From NCBI GenBank assembly GCA_016806145.1, contig CP063166.1, positions 2,852,001 through 2,916,000 on the forward strand: DNA of 64,000 nucleotides, given 5' to 3'. Made by a program: the position numbers and the translations under genes. Positions 27,483-36,798 of the stretch are shown one piece after another. Under the pieces are notes generated by a model that was given only the letters and a program-made list of their open reading frames with translations, did not search any database and was not told the DNA's origin. Source of the DNA: Variovorax paradoxus. GTDB taxonomy: Bacteria; Pseudomonadota; Gammaproteobacteria; Burkholderiales; Burkholderiaceae_C. Positions within the stretch are counted from its first letter, which is position 1. Each line of letters starts with the position of its first letter.

Positions 27483-28624
27483 CCGCCGATGTAGCTCATC
27501 TCGACGCGGCGCTGCGTCTTGGCGCCGCCGTCGTCGGGGCCGCGCAGCGCGCGCAGTTCCGAGTAGCGGTCGGCGCGGCCCTGCCAGACATGGCCGATGG
27601 CCGATGCGATCTCCTCGTCGCTGGCGCCGCCGCGCAGCAGCGGGCGCAGGTCGTGGCCGGCGCTCGCGAACAGGCACAGGTAGAGCTTGCCCTCGGTCGA
27701 CAGCCGCGCGCGGCTGCAGTCGTGGCAGAAGGCCTGCGTGACGCTGCTGATGACCCCGATCTCGCCGCGGCCGTCGGCATAGGCCCAGCGCTGGGCGGTC
27801 TCGCCGGCCGCGCTGGCCTCGAGCGGGCGCAGCGGGAACTCGGCGCCGATGCGCGCGACGACCTCGGCCGAGGGCAGCACCTCGTCCATGCGCCAGCCGT
27901 TGGTGGCGCCGACGTCCATGTACTCGATGAAACGCAGCACGACCTTGCCGTCGAGCTGGTCGCGGAAGTGGCGCGCCATCGGCAGGATCTCCTGCTCGTT
28001 GGTGCCGCGCTTGACCACCATGTTGACCTTGATCGGGCCCAGGCCGGCGGCATGCGCGGCCTCGATGCCGGCGAGCACGTCGGCGACGGGAAAGTCGACG
28101 TCGTTCATGTGGCGGAACACGGCGTCGTCGAGGCTGTCGAGGCTCACGGTCACGCGCTGCAGGCCGGCGGCCTTGAGCGCGGCGGCCTTGCGCTTGAGCA
28201 GCGAGCCATTGGTGGTGAGCGTGAGCTCGAGCGGCTCGCCCGTGGGCGTGCGCAGCGCGGCGAGCTGCTCGATCAGGCCCTCGATGTTCTTGCGCAGCAG
28301 CGGCTCGCCGCCGGTCAGCCGGATCTTGCGCACGCCGTGCGCGGCGAACTGGCGCGCCAGCCGCGTGATCTCCTCGAAGCTCAGCAGCGCACTGTGCGGC
28401 AGGTACTGGTAGTCCTTGTCGAACACGTCCTTCGGCATGCAGTAGCTGCAGCGGAAGTTGCAGCGGTCGGTCACGCTGATGCGCAGGTCGGTCAGCGGCC
28501 GGCCCAGGCGGTCGTGCAGCACGCCGGTGGCGGGCAGCGCAACGCCGGGCACGACGGGGGCGGGGCGCGCGCGGCCGATCTCGGCGATCGGGATGACGGT
28601 GCTGTGGCTGCTGCGGTTGTTCAT
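27479..28624 (-). CDS. moaA: GTP 3',8-cyclase
   Basis: MoaA, a radical SAM enzyme, starts molybdenum cofactor synthesis by rearranging GTP. The 381-residue protein has the SAM iron-sulfur motif CNFRCSYC, then [10 protein letters not shown], and the second cluster ligands in [12 protein letters not shown] plus a later Cys (LYLCLF). The C-terminal GG (SYIGG) that acts in catalysis is present. The start at 28624 is chosen because a GGAG lies about ten bases ahead; an ATG nine codons upstream is possible. moeA overlaps its end. Confidence 0.94.
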   Translation of the reverse strand: MNNRSSHSTVIPIAEIGRARPAPVVPGVALPATGVLHDRLGRPLTDLRISVTDRCNFRCSYCMPKDVFDKDYQYLPHSALLSFEEITRLARQFAAHGVRKIRLTGGEPLLRKNIEGLIEQLAALRTPTGEPLELTLTTNGSLLKRKAAALKAAGLQRVTVSLDSLDDAVFRHMNDVDFPVADVLAGIEAAHAAGLGPIKVNMVVKRGTNEQEILPMARHFRDQLDGKVVLRFIEYMDVGATNGWRMDEVLPSAEVVARIGAEFPLRPLEASAAGETAQRWAYADGRGEIGVISSVTQAFCHDCSRARLSTEGKLYLCLFASAGHDLRPLLRGGASDEEIASAIGHVWQGRADRYSELRALRGPDDGGAKTQRRVEMSYIGG

Positions 28625-28736
28625 GGGGCGGAAGCTCCGATTTTGCGCCATGGGCCAAGGGCCCGTGCCGCGCAGGCTACTGGATCGCGCCGCGGCGGAC
28701 CTTGCCCGCGGTCAAGCTTCGGCGATTCGGAGCCGT

Positions 28737-29444
28737 TCAACCGCGGCAGAGCTTGAGGTTGGTGCGGGTGGCGCGCACTACCGGCAGGTAGATCTCGGCG
28801 TCGGCCGGCGGGTACTCCTCCTGGATCTGCTCGTCGCTCTTGCCCGCGCTTTCGGCCAGCGGCGCCAGGGTCTGCAGGCAGGCGGCGCGGTCGCCGAGCT
28901 TGTACTGGGTCAGCGCGAGGTCGTTGCGCATCCAGCCCTTGCTGATCCAGTCCAGGGTCTTGTCGCACTGGCTGAGCACCGGCGCCAGCGTGGTGAGGGC
29001 GGCGGCGTAGTCGCGCGCGTCGTAGCGGCGCTTGAAGCTTTGGCGCGAGGCGGCCACGGCCCGGTCGGTGCAGGCCGGGGCCGGGCGGGTGTAGGTGCCC
29101 TCGAAGGTGGCGCGGGCGCCGCAGCTGTCGCGGCACTGGTCGACGCCGTTGCTGCCGACCTTGACCGTGCCGCCGTCGACGGTGAAGTTCACCACGCAGC
29201 TCGAGTCATCGAGCTTCGCCGTGCCGCGCGCGAGCGTGCCGTCGAGGGCGCAGGTGTGGGCGTTGGCGCCGATGGTCGTGATGTCGAAATGGCCGTTGGG
29301 CTTGATGCGCAGCGCGCCGTTGCCGCCCTGGTAGATGTACTCGCCGGGCGGCGGCGAGGCGAAGTCGGCACGGGCGAGGCCGGCGGCGGCGAGCGCCAGC
29401 ACGGGGAGGAGGCGGACGAAGGGCAGGGGGCGTGGAGCGTTCAT
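28737..29444 (-). CDS. Hypothetical secreted cysteine-rich protein
   Basis: A 235-residue protein with a clear Sec signal ([18 protein letters not shown]). The first half, after the signal, is beta-rich ([20 protein letters not shown]) with paired cysteines in CRDSCGA; the second half is helical and repeat-like ([22 protein letters not shown]), possibly a TPR-like domain. I do not recognise the family. The start at 29444 puts the signal at the very N-terminus. It is divergent from the superoxide dismutase gene and might share regulation with it. Confidence 0.6.
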   Translation of the reverse strand: MNAPRPLPFVRLLPVLALAAAGLARADFASPPPGEYIYQGGNGALRIKPNGHFDITTIGANAHTCALDGTLARGTAKLDDSSCVVNFTVDGGTVKVGSNGVDQCRDSCGARATFEGTYTRPAPACTDRAVAASRQSFKRRYDARDYAAALTTLAPVLSQCDKTLDWISKGWMRNDLALTQYKLGDRAACLQTLAPLAESAGKSDEQIQEEYPPADAEIYLPVVRATRTNLKLCRG

Positions 29445-29547
29445 CGGGCGTTCTTTGCGCGGGCGGCGACGGCCCGGCCAGTGTATCGGCCGCAACCCGT
29501 CTGGCGGGTTCTCGTCATTCCCATGCCGCCTGTCTGGACATGGACAA

Positions 29548-29562
29548 TGCGAACTATTATCA
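29548..29562. promoter_or_regulatory. Fur-like box upstream of superoxide dismutase
   Basis: TGCGAAC-T-ATTATCA matches the 7-1-7 Fur consensus TGATAAT-N-ATTATCA at 11 of 14 arm positions, with a perfect right arm, in a short AT-rich island 69 bases before the sod start. It may place the dismutase and ZIP genes under iron or manganese control. Confidence 0.5.
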
Positions 29563-29630
29563 TTTGTGCGCCTGAGTACGTAGCGAATGGACGACGCAAA
29601 GGGCTTCTTTCAACCAGGAGCTTTGTCATC

Positions 29631-30281
29631 GTGCCCTACGTTCTTCCCGCCTTGCCCTATGCCTTCGACGCGCTCGAGCCGCACATCGACGCGCAGACGA
29701 TGGAAATCCACCACGGCAAGCACCACCAGACCTACGTCAACAACCTCAACGCCGCGCTGAAGGACACGCCGCACGAAGGCCAGCCGGTCGAGGCGCTGAT
29801 CGCCGGCGTCGAGCAATTGCCCGAGGCCCTGCGCGCGCCGGTGCGCAACAACGGCGGCGGCCACGCCAACCACGGCCTGTTCTGGACCGTGATGGCGCCC
29901 GTGGGCCAGGGCGGCGGCGGCTTGCCCGAAGGCGAGCTCGCCAAGGCCATCGATGCCGACCTCGGCGGCTTCGAGGCCTTCAAGGAGGCCTTCACCAAGG
30001 CCGCGCTCACGCGCTTCGGCAGCGGCTGGGCCTGGCTCACGGTCACGCCCGCCGGCAAGCTCGCGGTGGAGAGCAGCGGCAACCAGGACAGCCCGCTGAT
30101 GCGCGGCATCGGCTCGGGCAACGCGGCGATCCTCGGGCTCGACGTGTGGGAGCACGCCTACTACCTCAAGTACCAGAACCGCCGCCCGGAATACATCGCG
30201 GCCTTCTACAACGTCGTGAACTGGGCCGAGGTGGCCCGTCGCCATGCCGCGGCGCTGCGCGGCGGAAATCCCGACGCATGA
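29631..30281 (+). CDS. sodA: Superoxide dismutase, manganese-type
   Basis: A 216-residue cytoplasmic superoxide dismutase. Metal ligands are visible: His27 ([10 protein letters not shown]), His81 ([11 protein letters not shown]), Asp171 and His175 ([15 protein letters not shown]). GGHANH and the Gln in SGNQDSPLM are the manganese-type pattern; iron enzymes carry AAQVWNH instead. The start is GTG at 29631, with AGGAG at 29617-29621. Its stop overlaps the ZIP transporter start. A Fur-like box lies upstream. Confidence 0.92.
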   Translation: MPYVLPALPYAFDALEPHIDAQTMEIHHGKHHQTYVNNLNAALKDTPHEGQPVEALIAGVEQLPEALRAPVRNNGGGHANHGLFWTVMAPVGQGGGGLPEGELAKAIDADLGGFEAFKEAFTKAALTRFGSGWAWLTVTPAGKLAVESSGNQDSPLMRGIGSGNAAILGLDVWEHAYYLKYQNRRPEYIAAFYNVVNWAEVARRHAAALRGGNPDA

Positions 30282-31210
30282 ACCCCGCCAGCTCCGAGCA
30301 ACCGGCCGCGGCCCCCGCCATGCACGGCCCGCGTCCCGCCCGCAGCGCGCGCGAATGGCTCGGGCTGGCGATCGTGGCGGCCGGCGCGCTCGTCGTGGTG
30401 GCGCACTTCTGGCGTTTCGTGACCGCCGACCCGGTGGTCTGGAACGCGCTCCTCGGCGGCTCGGTGGCGGCCTTCGCCACGGCGCTGGGCACCACGCCCG
30501 TGATCTTCTCGCAGCGCCTGCCCGACCGCGTGCAGGACACGCTGTTCGGCTTCGGCGCCGGCGTGATGCTCGCGGCCTGCGCGTTCTCGCTGATCATTCC
30601 GGGCCTCGAGGCCGCCAAGTCGATCGGCGTCTTCGGCGGCGGCGACTGGGCGGCCGGTGGCGTGATCGGCAGCGCGATCCTGCTCGGCGGCATCGCGCTG
30701 ATGGTGATGGACCGCGTGCTGCCGCACGAGCATTTCATCAAGGGCCGCGAGGGGCAGGCGGCGCGCCAGATCCGGCGCACGTGGCTCTTCGTGTTCGCGA
30801 TCGCGCTGCACAACGTGCCCGAGGGGCTGGCGATCGGTGTCGGCTACGCGGCCAACAACGGCCTGCGCGCCGACGCGCTGGCCACCGGCATCGCGATCCA
30901 GGACGTGCCCGAGGGCCTGGTGGTGGCGGTGGCGCTGCTGGCCGCGGGCTACAGCCGCATGTTCGCCGTGCTGATCGGCATGGCCTCGGGCCTGGTCGAG
31001 CCGCTGGGCGCGGTGCTCGGCGCGGCCGTGGTCGGCCATTCGGCGATGCTGCTGCCCTGGGGGCTCGGCTTCGCTGCGGGCGCGATGCTGTTCGTGATCA
31101 GCCACGAGATCATTCCCGAGTCGCACCGCAAGGGGCACGAGGCCTTCGCCACCGGCGGGCTGATGGTGGGCTTCGTGCTGATGATGCTGCTCGATACGGC
31201 GCTAGGCTGA
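30278..31210 (+). CDS. ZIP family divalent metal transporter
   Basis: A 310-residue inner-membrane protein with eight predicted helices. The metal-binding helices are clear: [16 protein letters not shown] and [17 protein letters not shown], plus [14 protein letters not shown]. Such proteins import zinc, iron or manganese. Translation is coupled to sodA through an ATGA overlap. Joining a Mn-type dismutase to a ZIP importer suggests it supplies the metal cofactor, which is inference. The gene ends before a strong bidirectional terminator. Confidence 0.9.
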   Translation: MNPASSEQPAAAPAMHGPRPARSAREWLGLAIVAAGALVVVAHFWRFVTADPVVWNALLGGSVAAFATALGTTPVIFSQRLPDRVQDTLFGFGAGVMLAACAFSLIIPGLEAAKSIGVFGGGDWAAGGVIGSAILLGGIALMVMDRVLPHEHFIKGREGQAARQIRRTWLFVFAIALHNVPEGLAIGVGYAANNGLRADALATGIAIQDVPEGLVVAVALLAAGYSRMFAVLIGMASGLVEPLGAVLGAAVVGHSAMLLPWGLGFAAGAMLFVISHEIIPESHRKGHEAFATGGLMVGFVLMMLLDTALG

Positions 31211-31225
31211 GCGGCTGCTAGCCGC

Positions 31226-31269
31226 AAGAAAAAACGCGACGGGCCTGGCGGTCCGCCGCGTTTTTTCTT
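31226..31269. terminator. Bidirectional terminator between ZIP and aldehyde dehydrogenase genes
   Basis: A 13-base-pair stem (AAGAAAAAACGCG paired with CGCGTTTTTTCTT) encloses a GC-rich loop. It has a T run on each strand, so it can stop the rightward ZIP transcript and the leftward aldehyde dehydrogenase transcript, which converge here. Confidence 0.9.
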
Positions 31270-31283
31270 GAAGGGAGGCGATC

Positions 31284-32717
31284 TCAGCCGTGCTTCACCG
31301 CCACCGTCTTCAGCGTGGTGAAGCCGTACAGCGCCTCGAAGCCCTTCTCGCGGCCGTAGCCCGAGGACTTCACGCCGCCGAAGGGCAGCTCGACGCCGCC
31401 GCCGGCGCCGTAGTTGTTGATGAACACCTGGCCGCTGCGCACGCGCTTGGCCATGCGGAACTGGCGCGCGCCGTTCTCGGTCCAGATGCCGGCGACCAGG
31501 CCGAACTGGGTGGCGTTGGCAAGTGCCACCGCTTCGTCCTCGTCGGCGAAGGCCATGGCGGCGAGCACCGGGCCGAACACTTCCTCCTGTGCGAGGCGGT
31601 GGGTCACCGGCACGTCGCGCAGCAGCGTGGGTGCCTGGTAGAAGCCGGTCTCGGGCGCTTCGTCGACCACGATGCCCTGCGCCACCATCGGGATGCCGGC
31701 CACCTGCGCGTCGCTGAGGAAATCCCACACGCGCTGCTGCTGGGTCTGGCGGATCAGCGGACCGACGTCGAGGTCCATCGCGGCCGGGCCCACGCGCAGC
31801 GCCTCGAAGGCGTGGCCCAGGCGCTCGAGCAGCGGTTCGTAGATGGCCCGCTCGACCAGCACGCGCGAGCCGGCCGAGCAGGTCTGGCCGGCGTTCTGCA
31901 CGATGGCGTTGATCAGCACCGGGATCGCCGCGTCGAGGTTGGCGTCGGCGAAGATGATCTGCGGGCTCTTGCCGCCGAGCTCGAGCGTGACCGGGCAATG
32001 CCGCTCGGCCGCCACCTGCTGGATCAGCGTGCCGATCTTCGGGCTGCCGGTGAAGCTGATGTGGTCGATGCCCTCGTGGCGCGCGAGCGCGTCGCCCACC
32101 TCGTGGCCGTAGCCCGTGACGATGTTGAGCGCGCCGGCCGGGAAGCCCACCTCGGCCGCGAGCTGCGCCACGCGGATCAGCGACAGGCAGGCGTCCTCGG
32201 CCGGCTTGACCACGCAGACGTTGCCGGCCGCGAGCGCGCCGCCCACGCTGCGCCCGAAGATCTGCATCGGGTAGTTCCAGGGGATCACGTGGCCGGTCAC
32301 GCCGTGCGGCTCGCGCCAGGTGAAGACGCTATAGCCGTCCTGGTAGGGGATGGTTTCGCCGTGCAGCTTGTCGCAGGCACCGGCATAGAACTCGAAGTAG
32401 CGCACCAGCGCGAGCGCATCGGCGCGCGCCTGCTTCACGGGCTTGCCGCAGTCGCGCTGCTCGATGGCCGCGAGCTCGTCGACATGCTCGGCGATCTTCA
32501 GCGAGAGCTTGAACAGCAGCCGGCCGCGGTCGGCCGCGCTGACCTTGTGCCACACGCCCTCGAAGCAGTCGCGCGCGGCGCGCACCGCGCTGTCGATGTC
32601 GGCGGCATTGCTGCGCTGGATCTCGTCGTAGGGCTGGCCGTCGGAAGGGTCGATGACGGGGAGGGTGCGGCCGGAGGCCGAGGGAACGTCGGCGTTGGCG
32701 ATGAAGTTGAGCTGCAT
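31284..32717 (-). CDS. NAD(P)-dependent aldehyde dehydrogenase
   Basis: A 477-residue aldehyde dehydrogenase. Catalytic Cys lies in NAGQTCSAGSR and the general-base Glu in VTLELGGKSPQ; the Asn of the oxyanion hole is in VIPWNYPMQIFG, and the nucleotide-binding FTGSPKIG follows. The C-terminus reads LPFGGVKSSGYGREKGFEAL, typical of betaine- or gamma-aminobutyraldehyde-type enzymes. Substrate specificity cannot be told. It is transcribed towards the terminator at 31226 and lies 42 bases downstream of the peroxiredoxin gene in the same direction. Confidence 0.9.
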   Translation of the reverse strand: MQLNFIANADVPSASGRTLPVIDPSDGQPYDEIQRSNAADIDSAVRAARDCFEGVWHKVSAADRGRLLFKLSLKIAEHVDELAAIEQRDCGKPVKQARADALALVRYFEFYAGACDKLHGETIPYQDGYSVFTWREPHGVTGHVIPWNYPMQIFGRSVGGALAAGNVCVVKPAEDACLSLIRVAQLAAEVGFPAGALNIVTGYGHEVGDALARHEGIDHISFTGSPKIGTLIQQVAAERHCPVTLELGGKSPQIIFADANLDAAIPVLINAIVQNAGQTCSAGSRVLVERAIYEPLLERLGHAFEALRVGPAAMDLDVGPLIRQTQQQRVWDFLSDAQVAGIPMVAQGIVVDEAPETGFYQAPTLLRDVPVTHRLAQEEVFGPVLAAMAFADEDEAVALANATQFGLVAGIWTENGARQFRMAKRVRSGQVFINNYGAGGGVELPFGGVKSSGYGREKGFEALYGFTTLKTVAVKHG

Positions 32718-32759
32718 GGGCCGGGATTCTGCGCGAAGCGGCGAAACCCCGCGCGGCGG

Positions 32760-33335
32760 TCAGCGCCCGGCCGCGGCCCTGGGCAGTGCCTTCACCGCAT
32801 TGAGCATGCGCTCGACATGCTTGTCGGGATTGAGGTTCTGGTAGTACGACGCGACCTTGCCGTCGGGCGCGATCACGTACGACAGCCGGTTGGCGAAGTC
32901 GGGCCGGGTCTGCATCACCGCGTCGAAGGACTGGATCACGCTCTTCGACTCGTCGGAGGCCACCGGAAAGCGGCTCTGGCAGGACTTGACCGAGAACTTC
33001 GACAGCGTGTCAATGTCGTCGGCCGAGACGCCGATCACGGTCGCGCCCAGGGCCGCGAACTGGTCGATGGCCTCGGCGAAGGCATGGGCCTCGATCGAGC
33101 ACTCGTTCGAGTCGGCGGCCGGGAAGAAGTACAGCACCACCGGTCCCTTGGCGAGCGCGTCGGCCAGCGAGTAGCGGAAGGTCTTGCCGCCGAGCGCGGC
33201 GGTGGCGGTGAAGCGGGGCGCGGGGTCGCCGATGTCGAGCGCCGCGTGGGCGGGTGCGCAGAGCGCCGCCGCGGCCAGGGTGAGGGTGAGGGTGAGGGTT
33301 CCGAATGCCGCGCGCGAGGAGGTCGGAAGTTGCAT
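32760..33335 (-). CDS. Exported peroxiredoxin (AhpC/TSA or BCP type)
   Basis: A 191-residue thioredoxin-fold peroxidase with a Sec signal (cleavage near APAHA-ALD). The peroxidatic Cys lies in FFPAADSNECSIEAH, with Ser in place of the usual Thr, and a second Cys lies in KFSVKSCQSRFPV, near the resolving position of BCP-type enzymes. It is expected to reduce peroxides in the periplasm. The signal peptide includes (Thr-Leu)n coded by a six-base tandem repeat. It is divergent from the phospholipase-D lipoprotein gene. Confidence 0.85.
   Translation of the reverse strand: MQLPTSSRAAFGTLTLTLTLAAAALCAPAHAALDIGDPAPRFTATAALGGKTFRYSLADALAKGPVVLYFFPAADSNECSIEAHAFAEAIDQFAALGATVIGVSADDIDTLSKFSVKSCQSRFPVASDESKSVIQSFDAVMQTRPDFANRLSYVIAPDGKVASYYQNLNPDKHVERMLNAVKALPRAAAGR
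33277..33299. repeat. Short six-base tandem repeat in the peroxiredoxin signal sequence
   Basis: AGGGTG is repeated three times, with a partial fourth copy. On the coding strand it gives alternating Thr-Leu in the hydrophobic core of the signal peptide. In-frame length change is possible. Confidence 0.8.
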
Positions 33336-33496
33336 GGCGGTGTGCTCCGGTCGCTGTGGGGGCGGATTCTAGGACGATGCCGGCGCTGAAACCGGCGCGG
33401 CGTGCGCGCCGTACTTGCCGCAGGGGCCGCCATCGAAAAGAGGGAAGATGCGGCCCCGGGAGCGCGCTCATCGCGCCGATGGCGGGGAAGAACGGA

Positions 33497-35083
33497 ATGA
33501 CGACGAATGCCTGGATCCGGCGCGCGCTGCGCCTCGTGTACGCCCTTGGCGTGGCCGCGACGCTCGCCGCCTGCGGTGCGCTGCCGCCCGCGCGCGAACG
33601 GCCCGCCGAGCATGCCGCGGCCTTCGATCCCTCGACCCGGCTCGCGAAGATCGCCGAGGCCTCGACGCCGCCCGGCGAGCACTCGGGCTTCCGGCTGATG
33701 CCGCTGGGCGTGTATTCGCTCGACGCGCGCATCCAGCTCGCACAGCGGGCCCAGCGCTCGCTCGTGGTGCAGTACTACCAGCTCGAGAACGACGCCACCG
33801 GCCGGCTGCTGCTGCGCTCGCTGCGCGAAGCCGCCGCGCGCGGCGTGCAGGTGCGCCTGCTGGTCGACGACCTCTACACCATGAAGAGCCAGCAACTGCT
33901 GCTGGCGCTGGCCGCCGTGCCCAACGTGCAGGTGCGGCTGTTCAATCCCTTCTGCTGCGGGCGCGGCGGCGGGCTCTTGTCGCGCTTCGCGGCCTCGCCG
34001 CTGGAGATCGCACGGCTCAACCACCGCATGCACAACAAGCTGTTCATCGCCGACGGCGCGATGGCGGTGGTGGGCGGGCGCAACATCGCCGACGAGTACT
34101 TCGTGCTCAGCGAGGCGCAGAACTTCATCGACATGGACGCGCTGGTGGTCGGCAAGGTGGTGCCGCAGCTCGAATCGATCTTCGACACTTACTGGAACAG
34201 CCGGCAGGTCTGGCCGGTGGCCGACATCGTGACGGGCGAGGGCGGCCGTGCGCCGGGCGCGGCCGATTTCGATGCCTGGATCGGCATGGCCGCGCCGCCG
34301 CCGAAGATCGTGCTGCCGCCGGTCGACATCCTCGGCTACGGACCGATCGCCGAGGAGCTCGACGCGGGCCGCATGGGCCTGCTGTGGGGCGAGGCGCGCG
34401 CCATCGCCGATCCGCCGACCAAGCCGACCACCATGACCGCCGAGGAGGCCATCGCCACCAGCGTGACGATGAAGGTCTGGACCCTGATGCTCGACGCGCA
34501 GAGCGAGGTCGACCTGACCTCGCCCTACCTGGTGCCGGGCGAGCGCGGCATGGCGGCCTTCGAGGAACTGACGAAGCGCAAGGTCAAGCTCACGCTGCTG
34601 ACCAACTCGCTGGCCGCCAACGACGAACCGCTGGTGCACACCGGCTACGTGCGCTACCGCGAACGGCTGCTGCGCAGCGGCGCCGACGTCTACGAGCTGA
34701 GCCCCAAGCGCACCAGCGCGGGCGAGCGCTTCGGCATGTTCGGCAAGTCGCTGGGCCGGCTGCATGCCAAGACCGCGGCCATCGACAAGCGCCGCATCTT
34801 CATCGGCTCGATGAATCTCGACCCGCGCTCGGCCAGCCAGAACACCGAGATGGGCGTGGTGGCCGACAGCCCGCAGCTCGCGCGCGAGATGCTGCGCGTG
34901 ATCAACATCAGCAAGCTGCAGAACTCCTACCGGCTGCGGCTGGCCAAGGGCACCGGCACGCTGGAATGGCTCACGACCGACGGCGAGAAGGAGCTGATCC
35001 TGACCGCCGAGCCCGAGTCGGATTTCTTCCAGCGCTTCTACAACATGCTGATCGCCCCGATCGTGCCCGAGATGCTGCTGTAG
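33497..35083 (+). CDS. Phospholipase D / cardiolipin synthase-like lipoprotein
   Basis: A 528-residue lipoprotein (lipobox LAAC, near residue 26) with two HKD motifs: HNKLFIADGAMAVVGGRN and LHAKTAAIDKRRIFIGSMN. This is the layout of ClsC-type cardiolipin synthases and phosphatidyltransferases. The start at 33497 (MTTNAWIRRALRLVYAL) places the lipoprotein signal at the N-terminus; the open frame runs further upstream with no signal. It heads a run of lipid-related genes with gaps of 10, 1 and 3 bases, so it may act on the lipid they modify. Confidence 0.87.
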   Translation: MTTNAWIRRALRLVYALGVAATLAACGALPPARERPAEHAAAFDPSTRLAKIAEASTPPGEHSGFRLMPLGVYSLDARIQLAQRAQRSLVVQYYQLENDATGRLLLRSLREAAARGVQVRLLVDDLYTMKSQQLLLALAAVPNVQVRLFNPFCCGRGGGLLSRFAASPLEIARLNHRMHNKLFIADGAMAVVGGRNIADEYFVLSEAQNFIDMDALVVGKVVPQLESIFDTYWNSRQVWPVADIVTGEGGRAPGAADFDAWIGMAAPPPKIVLPPVDILGYGPIAEELDAGRMGLLWGEARAIADPPTKPTTMTAEEAIATSVTMKVWTLMLDAQSEVDLTSPYLVPGERGMAAFEELTKRKVKLTLLTNSLAANDEPLVHTGYVRYRERLLRSGADVYELSPKRTSAGERFGMFGKSLGRLHAKTAAIDKRRIFIGSMNLDPRSASQNTEMGVVADSPQLAREMLRVINISKLQNSYRLRLAKGTGTLEWLTTDGEKELILTAEPESDFFQRFYNMLIAPIVPEMLL

Positions 35084-35093
35084 CCTCGGGGGG

Positions 35094-35888
35094 ATGGCGC
35101 AGACCTTCACGTCCCTTTCCGCCCCGCAGGTGATGCTGTGGGGGCTGCTGTTCTTCGGCGGCATCTACCTCGGCTTCGGCGCGCTCAACACCCTGCTGAC
35201 GAAGCGCGTGCTGCCGGCGCTGGGCATTGGGCGGGTGCTCGATCCGCGGCCGCTGCAGCCCGGGCAATTGCGGCGCGAGCTCACGCAGTCGGGCATCTCG
35301 GTGCTGATCTTCGGGCTCGGCATGGTGTTTCCCTGGGCGCTGCTGCAGCTGGGCTGGGCGCGGCTCGATCCCGATGCTGGCTGGCGCCAGGTCGTGGCCG
35401 AGATCGTGGTGCTCGCGCTGTGGAACGAAGTGCATTTCTGGCTCAACCACCGGCTGCTGCACACGCGCTGGCTGCGGCGCTTCCACGGGCCGCATCACCG
35501 CTCCTTCGTGACCACGCCCTGGGCCACCTACAGCTTCCATCCGCTGGAGGCCGCGATGCTCGGCAACGTGATCCTGCTGCCGATGGTGCTGCACGACTTC
35601 AGCTTCTGGTCGCTGGCCTCGGTGCCGGTGTTCAGCCTGTTCTTCAACAGCGTCGGGCATTCGAACTACGACTTCTTCCCGCGCGTGTCGTACAGCCACT
35701 GGTTCGCGGCCAGCCGCCGCCATCACCTGCACCACGCCTGCCACAACGGCAACTACGGCTTCCAGTTCACCTTCATGGACCGGCTCTTCGGCACCCGCAT
35801 CGCGGCCGACGCGGCCGAGCCGCTGTTCCGGGGCTTTCGCGACAGGCAGCGCGGCCGTGCGGCCACGCACGATGGCAGGCCGGCCTGA
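35094..35888 (+). CDS. Sterol desaturase / fatty acid hydroxylase family protein
   Basis: A 264-residue membrane protein of the FA_hydroxylase superfamily, diiron enzymes that hydroxylate or desaturate lipid chains. Histidine boxes are visible as FWLNHRLLH, RFHGPHHRS and SRRHHLHHACH, with membrane segments between. The substrate cannot be deduced. It starts 10 bases after the phospholipase-D gene and ends one base before the desaturase start (35890). Confidence 0.87.
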   Translation: MAQTFTSLSAPQVMLWGLLFFGGIYLGFGALNTLLTKRVLPALGIGRVLDPRPLQPGQLRRELTQSGISVLIFGLGMVFPWALLQLGWARLDPDAGWRQVVAEIVVLALWNEVHFWLNHRLLHTRWLRRFHGPHHRSFVTTPWATYSFHPLEAAMLGNVILLPMVLHDFSFWSLASVPVFSLFFNSVGHSNYDFFPRVSYSHWFAASRRHHLHHACHNGNYGFQFTFMDRLFGTRIAADAAEPLFRGFRDRQRGRAATHDGRPA

Positions 35889-35889
35889 G

Positions 35890-36795
35890 ATGCCGCGGCT
35901 GCGTCACTGGCGCGACTGGCAGAGCCTGCTCTACCTGGCGGCCTTGCCGGCACTGGCCGCATGGCAATGGGTGCACGGCTTCAGCCCCTGGCTCTATGCG
36001 CCGATGCTGTTCCTCACGCTCGGCGTCGGCGTGATCCACCACAACCACGTGCACCTGCGCATGTGGCGCGGCCGGCGCATGAACCGGCTGACCGACTCCT
36101 GGATCACGCTGCTGCAGGGCCATCCGACCTTCGTGTTCTGGCCGGCGCACGTGGCGAACCACCACCGCCATCGCCATGGGCCGAAGGACGTGGCGCGCAC
36201 CTACCGCTTCGGCGGCGACAGCAACCACCTGCGCGGCTACCTGCTGCATCCGTTCCAGGCGGTGTGGGTGCTGTTCCCGCTGTTCATCGCGTGGCTGGGT
36301 CGGCTGCATCGCCATCGGCGCGGGGCCTGGCGCTACTGCATGGCGCAGTAGGCGCTGTGGCTCGCGAGCTGGGCCGCGCTGCTCGCGCTCGACTGGCGCA
36401 AGGCGCTGGTGTTCGTGATCCTGCCGCAGCTGCACGGCCTGCACTGGCTGCTGGCCACCAACTACCTGCAGCATGCGCATGCCGACGGCCGCCGGCCCGA
36501 ACGAGGGGCGCGCGGCGATACCCCGGGTACCCCGCTGAACTACGCGCGCAATTTCGAGGGCTGGGTCAATCCGCTGCTGTTCAACATCGGGCTCCACACG
36601 GCGCACCACGAGAACCCGCATGCCCATTGGTCCGAGCTCACGCATCTGCATCGCACGCACTACCGTGCGCGGGTCGATCCGTCGCTCAACGAGGGCGGGC
36701 TGGTGCCGTACATGGCGCGCGTGTTCGTGCTCGGCGCGCTCTGGCCGCGATGGCGCAGCCGACTGCTGATGCCGGGCGATTCCTTCACTTCCTGA
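35890..36795 (+). pseudogene. Fatty acid desaturase interrupted by an in-frame TAG
   Basis: One reading frame encodes a fatty acid desaturase across 35890-36795 (about 301 residues) except for a TAG at 36349-36351. The first half has histidine boxes VIHHNHVHLRMW and HVANHHRHRHGP; the second half continues in the same frame with NYLQHAHAD and IGLHTAHHENPHAHW. Context suggests a Tyr codon (TAC or TAT) changed to TAG. The two halves could be a pseudogene, a sequencing error, or read through. A GTG at 36409 could start the second half. Flanking genes are spaced as in an intact operon. Confidence 0.8.
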
Positions 36796-36798
36796 CAC

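Noticed and set aside
26157..28658. A very long minus-strand open frame of over 800 codons spanning moeA and moaA
   Set aside because: Its upstream part is an out-of-frame reading of moaA, Arg/Ala/Pro-rich with no motifs; only the moeA part from 27482 is real.
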